A stretch of DNA of 64,000 bases, from NCBI RefSeq assembly GCF_014873875.1, contig NZ_JADBEM010000001.1:7626001-7690000 (forward strand), given 5' to 3'. Of this stretch, positions 23,230-33,333 are shown piece by piece. How positions within the stretch are numbered: position 1 is the stretch's first letter; each line of letters starts with the position of its first letter. Source of the stretch: Actinopolymorpha pittospori. GTDB lineage: Bacteria; Actinomycetota; Actinomycetes; Propionibacteriales; Actinopolymorphaceae. The position numbers were made by a program, and so were the translations under genes. The notes below the pieces were generated by a model, which made no database searches, had not been told where the DNA came from, and saw only the letters and a list, made by a program, of their open reading frames with translations.

Positions 23230-23972
23230 TCAGCGACCGCGCTTGGTGCTCGCCCGGAGGAACTCGCGGTTCATGTCGGCGATGCTCTGCAGGGGAATGC
23301 CCTTCGGGCAGGCCAGCGTGCACTCACCGGTGTTGGTGCAGCCGCCGAACCCCTCCTCGTCCATCGCGGAGACCATGTCCAGCACGCGGCTCTCGCGTTC
23401 GGGCGCTCCCTGCGGCAGGACGTTGAGGTGGTTGATCTTCGCGCTGGTGAACAGCATCGCCGAGCCGTTCGGGCAGGCCGCCACACAGGCGCCGCACCCG
23501 ATGCACTCGGCGTGCTCGAAGGCGTAGTCCGCCGCGGCCTTGGGGACCGCGGTGGCGTGCGCGTCCGGGGCACTGCCCGTGGGTGCGGTGATGTAGCCGC
23601 CGGCCTGGATCACCCGGTCGAACGCCGAGCGGTCGACAACGAGGTCCTTCACGACAGGGAACGCCGAGGCCCGCCAGGGCTCGATGTCGATGGTGTCCCC
23701 GTCGGAGAAGTGCCGCATGTGCAGCTGACAGGTGGTGGTGCGTTCGGGTCCGTGTGCCTGGCCGTTGATGACCATGCCGCACGCCCCACAGATCCCCTCG
23801 CGGCAGTCGTGGTCGAACGCGACCGGCTCCTCCCCACGCAGGATGAGGTCCTCGTTCAGGACGTCGAGCATCTCGAGGAAGGACATCTCCGGACTGACGT
23901 CCTCGACCCGGTAGGTGACCATGGAGCCCTTGTCCTCGGGCGAGCGCTGGCGCCAGATGCGCAGGGTGAGGT

Positions 23973-23976
<4 letters not shown>
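23230..23976 (-). CDS. sdhB: Succinate dehydrogenase iron-sulfur subunit
   Basis: The electron-transfer subunit of complex II. The 2Fe-2S ligands are in [11 protein letters not shown], with a distal Cys in Thr-Thr-Cys-Gln-Leu. The C-terminal domain has [12 protein letters not shown] and [12 protein letters not shown] for the other clusters. The spacing of the second motif is that of the group with SdhC of the single-subunit type. Length (248) is normal. It overlaps the sdhA stop by four bases. Confidence 0.96.
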
Positions 23977-25919
<1,943 letters not shown>

Positions 25920-25920
25920 G

Positions 25921-26625
25921 TCAGCTCACAACTCCGGTCATGACTGCGACCGGTACGACGATGAAACCGGCGGTGAGGGCGACCGCCAGGACGTTCGCCA
26001 CGACCTTCAGGCTGCGGTCGCGACCACGGTTGTTGGCGCCGATTGTCTGTGCGGCACTCCAGAAGCCGTGCCGAATGTGCAGGCCCAGGGCGAGCATGGC
26101 GACGATGTAGATGATGTTGACCCACCAGACCCGGAAGTCCGCGACGACGTTCTCGTAGGGGTGGTGGGCCTGGCCGAGCGGATTCACGGTGAGCGTCGTC
26201 AGGTCGAGGATGTGCCAGATGATGAAGAGGCCGAGGATGACGCCACCCCAGCGCATGGTGTGAGTGGCGTAGCTCGCGCGCGCCGGCGGCCGGTGCTGGT
26301 AGCGCTGGGGACGGGCGGCGCGGTCACGCCGACTGAGCTGGTAGGCGGTGATCGCGTGAAGTACGACACACACCACCAGGACGAAACGCTGCACCCAGAG
26401 GTACCACGAATTGTGCAGGACCGGTTCACCGATCGTGCGCAACCAACCGGCGTAGGAGTTGAACTCGGCCGCACCGAAGAAGATCTTGAGATTGCCGAGC
26501 ATGTGCACGACCAGGAAGAGCAGCATGATCACGCCGGTGCCGGCCATGACCGCTTTCTTGCCTAGAGTCGACGCCCACAGAGTGCGTACGGCGGACGGTC
26601 GAGCCGTCCCAGTCGCCAGTGCCAT
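25921..26625 (-). CDS. sdhC: Succinate dehydrogenase cytochrome b subunit (type B)
   Basis: The single membrane anchor of a type B complex II, 234 residues with five predicted helices. The first helix holds [15 protein letters not shown]. Histidines in this and the later helices (for example Ile-Trp-His-Ile-Leu-Asp-Leu) are expected ligands of two haems b. There is no separate SdhD gene, as expected for this type. It is first in sdhCAB and diverges from the LysR gene over 84 bases. Confidence 0.93.
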   Translation of the reverse strand: MALATGTARPSAVRTLWASTLGKKAVMAGTGVIMLLFLVVHMLGNLKIFFGAAEFNSYAGWLRTIGEPVLHNSWYLWVQRFVLVVCVVLHAITAYQLSRRDRAARPQRYQHRPPARASYATHTMRWGGVILGLFIIWHILDLTTLTVNPLGQAHHPYENVVADFRVWWVNIIYIVAMLALGLHIRHGFWSAAQTIGANNRGRDRSLKVVANVLAVALTAGFIVVPVAVMTGVVS

Positions 26626-26684
26626 GATTCCTCACGGTAGGGCCCAGGCAGCCACAGGTCTAAGACATGATCCGCCTGGTTTCA

Positions 26685-26699
26685 ATAGCTGCTCGCTAT
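26685..26699. promoter_or_regulatory. LysR-type box between sdhC and the LysR gene
   Basis: ATAGC-TGCTC-GCTAT, a perfect 5-bp inverted repeat with the T-N11-A core of LysR-type sites. It resembles the OxyR-like ATAG-N7-CTAT pattern. It lies 10 bases before the LysR start and about 60 upstream of sdhC. Confidence 0.6.
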
Positions 26700-26709
26700 C
26701 CTGGGACGT

Positions 26710-27807
26710 GTGCAGTTGCAGCAGTTGGCCTACTTCGTAGCAGTCGCCGAACTCCGGCATTTCACCCGTGCCGCCGAGCGTGTGCACGTAGCGCAACCTT
26801 CGCTTTCGCAGCAGATCCGGGCGCTGGAGCGCGAACTCGGTGCGGAACTCTTCCGCCGGGCCAGGGGCAACATCGCCTTGACGGACGCCGGTGAGACGCT
26901 GCTTCCCCTTGCCCGCCGCATCCTCGCCGACACCGACACCGCCCGCCTCGAGGTGCAGGAGCTCGTCCAGCTCCGGCGCGGCCGGGTCCGCCTGGGCGCA
27001 ACTCCGAGCCTGTGCACGGGCCTGCTCCCCGACGTACTCCGCGCCTATCACCTGCAGTACCCCGGGATCCAGCTGCAGGTGGAGGAGGCCGGGGCGCGGG
27101 ATCTCATTCGTGAGCTCGCGACCGGCAACCTCGACCTGGCCCTGGTGATCCTGCCCCTACAGAGCCACGACCCCGCCCTCGCGACCACCGAGCTGCTCCG
27201 GGAGGACCTGGTGGTGGTCTCCTCCGCCGCCGAGCCGGCCCGATGGGAGGGAGGATCACTGCGGATCGAGGACCTGCGGGACCAGCCGCTGGTGATGTTC
27301 CGTCGCGGCTACGACCTTCGGGAGTTCACCCTCGGCGCCTGCCGCGCGGCCGGCTTCGAGCCGACGTTCGCCGTCGAGGGCGGTGAGATGGACGCCGTGC
27401 TCGGGTTCGTCGAGGCCGGGCTCGGCATCGCCGTGGTTCCCCGGATGGTGGCCGACCGGCGCGACACCGTACGCGTGACCTCGTTCGCCGGATCGGAGGT
27501 GCACCGGACGATCGGGCTGGCGCACCGCAACGACGTCGAGCCGCCGCGGGCGGCCCGCGAGCTGCGCCGGGTCCTGGTCGACTACCTCACCCGGGCGGCG
27601 GACGCGGGAGCGCTCCCCCCCGGCACGCGCCTGTTGCGGGAGGGCGCCGGTCGGTCCCGGCGTGGTCGCGCGGACACCGCGGGTCGGGAGGCCGGAGCTC
27701 AGAAATCTGGAGGTCAGGAAAGTGGAGGTCAGGAAACTGGAGCTAAGGAGACCGGGGCTAAGGAGACCGGGGCTAAGGAGACCGGGGCTAAGGAGACCGC
27801 CAGTTAG
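26710..27807 (+). CDS. LysR-family regulator, divergent from sdhCAB
   Basis: A 365-residue LysR-type regulator. The N-terminal winged helix reads Gln-Gln-Leu-Ala-Tyr-Phe-Val-Ala-Val-Ala-Glu. It continues with Ala-Gln-Pro-Ser-Leu-Ser-Gln-Gln-Ile-Arg-Ala-Leu-Glu. A two-lobe effector domain spans about residues 90-300. No redox Cys pair of the OxyR type is evident. The last 37 residues are a low-complexity tail of five-residue repeats ending Gly-Ala-Lys-Glu-Thr, encoded by a minisatellite. The GTG start lies seven bases after a possible TATCCT -10 box, so the mRNA may be leaderless. It probably controls itself and sdhCAB. Confidence 0.88.
   Translation: MQLQQLAYFVAVAELRHFTRAAERVHVAQPSLSQQIRALERELGAELFRRARGNIALTDAGETLLPLARRILADTDTARLEVQELVQLRRGRVRLGATPSLCTGLLPDVLRAYHLQYPGIQLQVEEAGARDLIRELATGNLDLALVILPLQSHDPALATTELLREDLVVVSSAAEPARWEGGSLRIEDLRDQPLVMFRRGYDLREFTLGACRAAGFEPTFAVEGGEMDAVLGFVEAGLGIAVVPRMVADRRDTVRVTSFAGSEVHRTIGLAHRNDVEPPRAARELRRVLVDYLTRAADAGALPPGTRLLREGAGRSRRGRADTAGREAGAQKSGGQESGGQETGAKETGAKETGAKETGAKETAS
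27694..27798 (+). repeat. 15-bp minisatellite in the 3' end of the LysR gene
   Basis: Seven tandem 15-base units run from 27694. The last three are identical (GGGGCTAAGGAGACC), the one before differs at one base, and the first three are more diverged (GGAGGTCAGGAAACT-like). The order of divergence suggests recent expansion at the 3' side. Every unit keeps the reading frame. Confidence 0.92.
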
Positions 27808-27810
27808 GTC

Positions 27811-27849
27811 GTGCCCCGGGCTCGTGGTCGAGCAGTGGTTCGGGGGCAC
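27811..27849. terminator. Hairpin between the LysR and ligase genes
   Basis: GTGCCCC (27811-27817) and GGGGCAC (27843-27849) can pair across a 25-base loop, between two convergent stop codons. The stem is short and the loop long, so this is a weak call. Confidence 0.35.
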
Positions 27850-27857
27850 GCGCACCC

Positions 27858-28856
27858 CTACGGCTCCCGCGTCACCTCGGCGGGGTCGCGGTCGGCCCGC
27901 AGGCCGCGCCAGGCGGGGTTGCGCAGCCGGCCCTCCCTGGTCCACTCGGTGAACGCGACCTCGCCCACCAGCACCGGGCGTACCCAGTGGGCGCCGCGGG
28001 CGTCCGGCCTCGGGAGGGGTTCGTCGAACGCCGAGACCGGCTGCTCCAGCGGGGCCAGCCGGGCCATCAGCTCGACCAGCCGCTCCTGCGTGAACCCCGT
28101 TCCGACCCGGCCCGCGTACCGGAGTCGCCCTCCCTCGTAGACACCGCACAGCAGCGCGCCGAACGTCCCGGCCCGGGAGCCCTCCCCGACCCGCCAGCCA
28201 CCGAGGACGACGTCCTGCGTCCGCAGGTGCTTGACCTTGAGCCAGGTACCCGCGCGCCGGCCGGGTTCGTAGCTGGAGTCCAGCCGCTTCGCGACGACTC
28301 CCTCCAGGAGCTGGGCCGCGCTGGTCCGCAGGGCCGCCTCACCGGAGCCCTCGAACGCCGGCGGCACCTGGTACTGAGGGCCGGCGAGTCCGAGACCCTC
28401 CAGCGTCTGCCGACGGGCGGCGTAGGGCTCCCGCAGCAGCGATACGCCGTCCAGATGGAGGACGTCGAACACGAGGTAGACCACCCCGGGGGGCGCCACC
28501 GGCTCCCGCCCCGGCGGGCGGCGCCGACCCCGACCCGCGCCCAGACCGTGCATGCGTGACTGGAGCAGCTCGAAGCTCGGCCGGCCCTGCTCGTCCAGCG
28601 CCACCACCTCACCGTCCAGCACGCACGGGCGCCCCGGCAACGCGGCGCCCACGGCGGAGACCTCCGGATACGTACGCGTGAAGTCGCGCCCGGACCGGCC
28701 CAACAGGACGACCTCGCCGGACGCGACGTAGGCGACCGCCCGGACACCGTCCCACTTCATCTCGAAGGACCACCGGTCCTGCTCGCGCTCGGCCGGCATG
28801 CGACCTGCCGTCGCCAGCATGGGCGCGATGTGGGGCAGCCCGAGGACGTCGGTCAT
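27858..28856 (-). CDS. ATP-dependent DNA ligase, LigD ligase-domain type
   Basis: A 332-residue stand-alone ligase. The AMP-binding Lys is in Phe-Glu-Met-Lys-Trp-Asp-Gly-Val-Arg-Ala. Later motifs are Tyr-Leu-Val-Phe-Asp-Val-Leu-His, Glu-Gly-Val-Val-Ala-Lys-Arg and Trp-Leu-Lys-Val-Lys-His. An OB-fold C-terminal domain follows, with Val-Leu-Gly-Gly-Trp-Arg-Val-Gly-Glu-Gly. It resembles the ligase module of LigD but lacks the polymerase and nuclease modules, and no Ku gene lies in the window. It may act in repair in the manner of mycobacterial LigC or LigB/D-like ligases. Confidence 0.9.
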   Translation of the reverse strand: MTDVLGLPHIAPMLATAGRMPAEREQDRWSFEMKWDGVRAVAYVASGEVVLLGRSGRDFTRTYPEVSAVGAALPGRPCVLDGEVVALDEQGRPSFELLQSRMHGLGAGRGRRRPPGREPVAPPGVVYLVFDVLHLDGVSLLREPYAARRQTLEGLGLAGPQYQVPPAFEGSGEAALRTSAAQLLEGVVAKRLDSSYEPGRRAGTWLKVKHLRTQDVVLGGWRVGEGSRAGTFGALLCGVYEGGRLRYAGRVGTGFTQERLVELMARLAPLEQPVSAFDEPLPRPDARGAHWVRPVLVGEVAFTEWTREGRLRNPAWRGLRADRDPAEVTREP

Positions 28857-28863
28857 GCCCCGA

Positions 28864-30000
28864 TCATCGTCGTTCGTAGGCCCAGATGGTGCTGGTCATC
28901 CCGAGCAGCCTGACCTGGTGCCGGTCCCGCAGCCGCAAGGTGGGCGGCACGGCCTCCTTCGGAAGCTCCGGAACGAGCAGGACGACCCGACCGCCGGGTC
29001 GGGTCACGCGGGCAAACTCGGCCATCACGTCCTTGATCCAGACCCGGGGGTCGCCCTGCACGGAGTACTGCCGGCCGAACGGGAGGTTGGACACGCACGC
29101 GTCGACGGACGCGTCGTCGAGGTCGAGGTCGCGAGCGTCCCCGTCGTGGACGTGGGAGGTGTCGGCGTTGCGGCGGCTGCTCGAGACGGCGCTCGAGTCG
29201 ATGTCGCGCCCCTCGACCGCCCAGCCCATCGCCTTGGCCTCCACCAGGATCGTTCCCGATCCGCAGCACGGGTCCAGGAGCGTGCCGGGCGCGCCGCGCG
29301 GGCCGTCGACGTCGGGTCGACCGGCCAGCGCGACCATCGCCGCCGCGATCGGGGGACGCAGTGCGCCTGGTCGCTCAGTGCCTCGGCCACCGTGCTGGCG
29401 CATCTGGGCGGTGGTGAGGCGGAGTCCCGCGACGAACCGTCCCTTGGTGTACTCGAGCGCCCACACCTCGAGCTGGGCCGGATCGGCCGGGCGCCACCCG
29501 GGCTCGGCCGCCGCCACCCCGGCGTCCAGGGCACGGCGGAGCTCGGTGCGCTTCCAGGTGCGTTCCTGCAGGACGCGCACCACGGCCCGGTAGGTCAGCC
29601 GGGGCTGACGACCACCGCGCCGGCCCGAACCGGCCCTGTTCCCCCGCCACAGCTGGAGACCGGCGGCCAGTCGCCCTGGGCGCAACAACCTGCGGACGAT
29701 CCATGGGGGCTTGTCCCCCTCGGAGCGGAAGGTCCGGCCCAGCTCGGCGAACACGTCCTCGACGCTGCGCAGACCGAGCAGGGCGCGTTCGCGCCCGGCG
29801 GCGACCTCGCAGAGGAGGACGTCGGCGCGGCCGTCGTTGCCGACGTCGCTGACCTCGACGCCGGGTAGGTCCGAGAGCTCCCGCCGGACCAGCGGAGCGA
29901 GGCCGGGAGCAGCGAGAACGAACATTCGGGTCGTCGAGCGGGCGGGACCAGAGCTCGGCCCGGAGCGCTCGACCGATCGCGTGCCTGACCGGTCTGCCAT
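28864..30000 (-). CDS. UPF0020/THUMP-type nucleic acid methyltransferase
   Basis: A 378-residue protein. The N-terminal half contains a THUMP-like RNA-binding region (Phe-Val-Leu-Ala-Ala-Pro-Gly-Leu-Ala-Pro-Leu-Val-Arg-Arg-Glu-Leu). The C-terminal half is a Rossmann methyltransferase with Leu-Leu-Asp-Pro-Cys-Cys-Gly-Ser-Gly-Thr. The catalytic motif Ser-Asn-Leu-Pro-Phe-Gly takes the place of the N6-adenine/N2-guanine Asn-Pro-Pro-Tyr motif. This pairing is seen in Trm14/TRM11-like tRNA and rRNA N2-guanine methyltransferases. The exact target is unknown. It precedes the ligase by seven bases on the same strand. Confidence 0.83.
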   Translation of the reverse strand: MADRSGTRSVERSGPSSGPARSTTRMFVLAAPGLAPLVRRELSDLPGVEVSDVGNDGRADVLLCEVAAGRERALLGLRSVEDVFAELGRTFRSEGDKPPWIVRRLLRPGRLAAGLQLWRGNRAGSGRRGGRQPRLTYRAVVRVLQERTWKRTELRRALDAGVAAAEPGWRPADPAQLEVWALEYTKGRFVAGLRLTTAQMRQHGGRGTERPGALRPPIAAAMVALAGRPDVDGPRGAPGTLLDPCCGSGTILVEAKAMGWAVEGRDIDSSAVSSSRRNADTSHVHDGDARDLDLDDASVDACVSNLPFGRQYSVQGDPRVWIKDVMAEFARVTRPGGRVVLLVPELPKEAVPPTLRLRDRHQVRLLGMTSTIWAYERR

Positions 30001-30096
30001 AAGTCGGCAAGCCTAGCGATCCAGCCGGGACCGTGCGGGCCCGCACCCGCCTGGGCCCGCACGCTCCCTCCGTCGGGGCTCCCCGTCAGGGCGCCC

Positions 30097-30531
30097 TCAT
30101 CCCCCCGACGGGGGTCCGACCGGGACTTCGGCCAGGCCCGGGTCGGCGGCCACGACGGGTCGAAGCTCGTAGCGGACGGGAGTGTCGCGGTAGATCACCC
30201 GGTAGACGAACACCCAGAACCTGGCCTCGAACGATCGGGCCTCCCCACCGTCGAGTCGGTGGGCCGTGCACTCCACCCACGCGCCGGTCACGCGTCCCCG
30301 CCTCGTACACGGAGCCACCCGCACGCGCGGGCTTCGGGCCAGTCGGCGGACCTTCCAGGTCTTCGCGCGGGTGGTGAAGAACGCCTGGTCCCTGCCCACC
30401 TGAATGCCCACCGGCGTGTCCACACCGCGCCCGTCGCGGCGGTACGTCGTGAGCAGGGCGACGCGCGAGGTACGCAGGGGGTCCAGCGCCCTGGCCGCGT
30501 CGTTCGCGGGCGCCGGCGAGGGCGAGGTCAT
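30097..30531 (-). CDS. PPOX-class F420-dependent oxidoreductase (Rv2061-like)
   Basis: A 144-residue split beta-barrel protein of the pyridoxamine oxidase-like family, in the branch that often uses F420. The N-terminus is Leu-Arg-Thr-Ser-Arg-Val-Ala-Leu-Leu-Thr-Thr-Tyr-Arg-Arg-Asp-Gly. It continues with Phe-Phe-Thr-Thr-Arg-Ala-Lys-Thr-Trp-Lys-Val-Arg-Arg-Leu and Pro-Arg-Val-Arg-Val-Ala-Pro-Cys. The substrate is unknown. The ATG overlaps the stop of the upstream SnoaL-like gene (ATGA), so the two form an operon. Confidence 0.8.
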   Translation of the reverse strand: MTSPSPAPANDAARALDPLRTSRVALLTTYRRDGRGVDTPVGIQVGRDQAFFTTRAKTWKVRRLARSPRVRVAPCTRRGRVTGAWVECTAHRLDGGEARSFEARFWVFVYRVIYRDTPVRYELRPVVAADPGLAEVPVGPPSGG

Positions 30532-30989
30532 GGCCGCTCCCCCGCCCCCACGCCGACACCGTCGCCGACGCCGCCGAGGCCCGGAGGCGTCGAACGGCGG
30601 GTGTTCTGGAACGACGCGAAGCTCCACTCGCCGTCCTCGCGCACGGCGACGAAGGTCAGGATGGAGTCCCGGCTCGGATCCGGTGCTGACGCGCCCTGCA
30701 GGGTGGAGCCACCGGTCGCGACCACGAGGGCCACGTCCGGGCGGAGAAAGCGGATCTGGACGCCATCGTCACCTGTCGAACCACCGGTGAGACGGGAACC
30801 CTTCAGCGGACCGGCGAACAACGGCCGGTGGACCTCCTCGATGGCGGCACGGCCCTGGCTGTGCAGGCCGAAGAAGGTGATGTAGTCGGCGTCCTCGGTG
30901 AACACCTGCGCGAACGCGTGCGCGTCCCCGTCGTTCCACGCGTCGGCCAGTCGGCCCATGAGGGCGCGGACAGCGGTCTGGTCGGACAT
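30528..30989 (-). CDS. SgcJ/SnoaL-like NTF2-fold protein
   Basis: A 153-residue protein of the NTF2 fold, SgcJ/EcaC family. It has Leu-Ala-Asp-Ala-Trp-Asn-Asp-Gly-Asp-Ala-His-Ala-Phe-Ala, then Phe-Thr-Glu-Asp-Ala-Asp-Tyr and Asn-Thr-Arg-Arg near the end. Such proteins are small cyclases, isomerases or binders of unknown substrate. I chose ATG 30989 because AGGAG lies seven bases upstream; an in-frame ATG at 31010 is possible. A Gly-Val-Gly-rich tail follows the domain. It is coupled to the PPOX gene. Confidence 0.8.
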   Translation of the reverse strand: MSDQTAVRALMGRLADAWNDGDAHAFAQVFTEDADYITFFGLHSQGRAAIEEVHRPLFAGPLKGSRLTGGSTGDDGVQIRFLRPDVALVVATGGSTLQGASAPDPSRDSILTFVAVREDGEWSFASFQNTRRSTPPGLGGVGDGVGVGAGERP

Positions 30990-31241
30990 CTGCGTACTCC
31001 TGTCGGTCATGCCCGCTCGAGCGATCAAGCCCGGTCGAGCACCATCGGATGGTCAGGCGTCGTCGACGACGCCTGCTCCGCGAAGCCGCAGGTGGATATC
31101 CTCGTGGGTGCACTGCCCTGAACGAGGCCGCGCCCGCGGGTGCGGAGTCGGTTGGGTCGACTCGGCCGGGTGTTGACGCACCCGGCCGAGGTCGTGTCGG
31201 GCCATGCTCGGGCCGGCTCACGGTCGTGCCGGCCCGCTGTG

Positions 31242-31901
31242 TCACGTTGGGTCCTGCTGGTCCGCTCGCCCTGGGTGCGGACGCTCCCCCTTCCAGAAGG
31301 TCTCGTGATGTATCCCGAGATCGTCACCCTGGAGTGGTGCCGACCACCGCAACTCCCCCGACCGCACGTCGGCGAGGACGCCGCGGACCCAGTCGAGTTC
31401 GGCCGCCAGCAGGGCGCGCTCGTACTCGAGTTCCAGGACCAGCAGCCGTGGCAGGCCGCCCTCGCGCAGGCTCGCGGCAACACCGTCGAGCGTGGCGATG
31501 CCTCCCTCCAGCGAGGCGATGCGGGTGCCCAGGCTGCGTTGGACGTCCTCCGGAGGCAGGCAGCCGAGCATCGAGATGGCCGCGGTGAACGTCGGGTTCT
31601 CCCGCTCCGGCCGCTCCAGCAGTCGGCGCAGTCGGGCCGCGAGTTCGGCCCGGCCTTCCGGAGTGATCTCGTAGACCGTCCGCTCGGGTCGACGACCTTC
31701 CCGGCTCGTCTCGACCGGGGTGATCAGCTCGTCGCGGGCGAGCCGGTCGACGGCGTGGTAGAGGCTGCGCGGGAGCCCGGTGACGTAGTCCTTGTGGGTG
31801 TCGACGATGAACCGGTGGAGCTCGTAGGGATGGCGCGGGCCCTGTAGCAGCAGGGCGAGCACGGTGAGCCCGACCAGGTCGCCGGACGGCTTCCGAACCA
31901 T
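31242..31901 (-). CDS. PadR-family regulator
   Basis: A 219-residue regulator. The N-terminal winged helix is typical of PadR: Leu-Thr-Val-Leu-Ala-Leu-Leu-Leu-Gln-Gly-Pro, then His-Pro-Tyr-Glu-Leu and Leu-Tyr-His-Ala-Val-Asp-Arg-Leu. A coiled C-terminal dimerisation region follows (about 115-190). ATG 31901 is preceded by AGGAAGAGG; longer upstream frame has no homology. An inverted repeat at 31995-32017 is the likely operator. The genes around it are not obviously linked, so its target is unclear. Confidence 0.88.
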   Translation of the reverse strand: MVRKPSGDLVGLTVLALLLQGPRHPYELHRFIVDTHKDYVTGLPRSLYHAVDRLARDELITPVETSREGRRPERTVYEITPEGRAELAARLRRLLERPERENPTFTAAISMLGCLPPEDVQRSLGTRIASLEGGIATLDGVAASLREGGLPRLLVLELEYERALLAAELDWVRGVLADVRSGELRWSAPLQGDDLGIHHETFWKGERPHPGRADQQDPT

Positions 31902-31994
31902 GTCGAGCCTCTTCCTGTCCCCGCCACCGTCGTACGGCCGTCGACGCTCCTCGCGGATCGGGTCGACGAGCAGGTAGGATGGCGCAGCCTCCGA

Positions 31995-32017
31995 GTTGCA
32001 GAAGTCTTTATTGCAAC
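31995..32017. promoter_or_regulatory. Probable PadR operator
   Basis: GTTGCA, 11 bases, then TGCAAC (within TTGCAAC), followed by a third TTGCA at 32018-32022. It lies 94 bases upstream of the PadR start. It resembles dyads bound by PadR-type autorepressors, but this is inferred. Confidence 0.5.
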
Positions 32018-32166
32018 TTGCACTATGGCGTGAGGCTAGTCGAGCGAGTGGGCGCTGGCAAGCGTTCCGACGTCGGAGGACCGGCGACGAGCGCCTACTG
32101 GCCCTACCTCGGGCCAGCACAGGAGACACCAGGAGCACGTGGGGCGCGCGCGCCCGTGGCCGGCCG

Positions 32167-32248
32167 AGGCCGCTGGGGCCCGGGCCGGCCCAGGCGGTGT
32201 GCTGGCGGGCCTCAGCGGCCCAGCGGCCGCCTCAGCGACCCAGCGGCC
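32167..32248 (-). terminator. G+C-rich inverted and direct repeats after the LLM oxidoreductase gene
   Basis: AGGCCGCTGGG at 32167-32177 pairs with CCCAGCGGCCT at 32239-32249 and with a near copy around 32220. Short direct copies of CTCAGCG-x-CCCAGCGG lie between them. The block touches the stop codon of the gene above and could end transcription. Confidence 0.35.
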
Positions 32249-33166
32249 TCAGCGACCGGCGGGAACGATCGCCTCGATGGCCGGCAGGATCTCGCCGAGC
32301 GCCTCGAGCATCGCCTCACTCCACGGGCCGGACGGGGCCAGGATCACGTGCTCGAATCCGAGCGCGGCGAGTCGTCCGAACCGGTCGAGCAGCTGCTCCC
32401 TGCTCTCGGTGCCGCCCTTCCCTTCCCCGGACAGCGAGACGCTTCCGGTCACCGTCTTCTCGATCTCGTCATAGGACCGCCCCTGCTCCGCGCAGTGGTC
32501 ACGCAGGACGGCGAGCTTGTGCTTCAGGACGGTCTCGCCATCCGGAGTGTGGAGGATGTCGAACAGGTTGCAGGCGTCGGCATACTTCGCGACGAACCGC
32601 AGCGTCTTCTTCTCCCCCATTCCACCGATCAGGATCGGCGGGCGCGGGTGCTGCAGCGCGTTCGGCGAGTTCAGCGGATCGCCCAGGTGGTAGTGGGTTC
32701 CCTCGAACGCCGAACGGTCACCCGCCCACATCTGGTGCGCGATCCGCAGGGTCTCCTCCAGCCGTTCGAACCGCTCGGCCATCGGGGGGAACGGGATGCC
32801 CAGACCGGCGGACTCGACCGCGTTCCAGGCCGCTCCGATCCCGAGCCAGGCCCGGCCGCCGGAGAGGACGTCGAGACTGGTCACGGTCTTGAGCAGGACG
32901 CCGGGATGGCGGTATGGCGCGCCGGTCACCAGGGTGCCGAGCCGGATCCGCTCGGTCTGGCCGGCCACGAACGCGAGCGCGGTGTAGCCCTCGAGCATCG
33001 GATCCTCCGGCGGGCCGTTCATCCCGATCTGGAAGAAGTGGTCCATGACCCACAGGGAGTGGAATCCGGCCTGGTCCGCGATCCGCGCGAGGCGACCGAC
33101 GTGGGACCCGATGCGCTCTGGCCCGTCCGGCCAGGAGAAGTCGGCGATCGACATGCTCGTACGCAA
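32249..33166 (-). CDS. LLM-class F420-dependent oxidoreductase
   Basis: A 305-residue luciferase-like TIM-barrel oxidoreductase expected to use F420. Motifs include Leu-Trp-Val-Met-Asp-His-Phe-Phe-Gln-Ile, Leu-Gly-Thr-Leu-Val-Thr-Gly-Ala-Pro-Tyr-Arg-His-Pro and Arg-Ala-Trp-Leu-Gly-Ile-Gly-Ala-Ala-Trp. Ile-Leu-Ile-Gly-Gly-Met-Gly-Glu-Lys-Lys-Thr-Leu follows. The TTG start was chosen because AAGGAG lies seven bases upstream; the ATG at 33154 is too far from it. A palindrome sits just upstream at 33181-33192, and the MarR gene next to it may control it. The substrate is unknown. Confidence 0.88.
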   Translation of the reverse strand: MRTSMSIADFSWPDGPERIGSHVGRLARIADQAGFHSLWVMDHFFQIGMNGPPEDPMLEGYTALAFVAGQTERIRLGTLVTGAPYRHPGVLLKTVTSLDVLSGGRAWLGIGAAWNAVESAGLGIPFPPMAERFERLEETLRIAHQMWAGDRSAFEGTHYHLGDPLNSPNALQHPRPPILIGGMGEKKTLRFVAKYADACNLFDILHTPDGETVLKHKLAVLRDHCAEQGRSYDEIEKTVTGSVSLSGEGKGGTESREQLLDRFGRLAALGFEHVILAPSGPWSEAMLEALGEILPAIEAIVPAGR

Positions 33167-33180
33167 CGAAGCACTCCTTA

Positions 33181-33192
33181 TTAGCTGGCTAA
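33181..33192. promoter_or_regulatory. Palindrome upstream of the LLM gene
   Basis: TTAGC-TG-GCTAA, two perfect 5-bp arms, immediately upstream of the ribosome site of the LLM gene. It is a MarR-type operator candidate given the neighbouring MarR gene. Confidence 0.5.
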
Positions 33193-33333
33193 CGTTGTCC
33201 GGCTCATCATAGCCGCGACGGCGGCTCCCTCAAGCCCCATGGCGATTGGCCACCGACCGCTCAGTCCGCCAACATCCCCTCTCCGACGTCGAGCTCGCCC
33301 GGGCGCGACTCGGCGCGCGACTCCGCGCCCGAC

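Noticed and set aside
26685-27807. Calling the LysR regulator OxyR because of the ATAG-N7-CTAT box
   Set aside because: No OxyR-type redox Cys pair is evident in the effector domain, and the divergent genes are sdhCAB rather than peroxidase genes.
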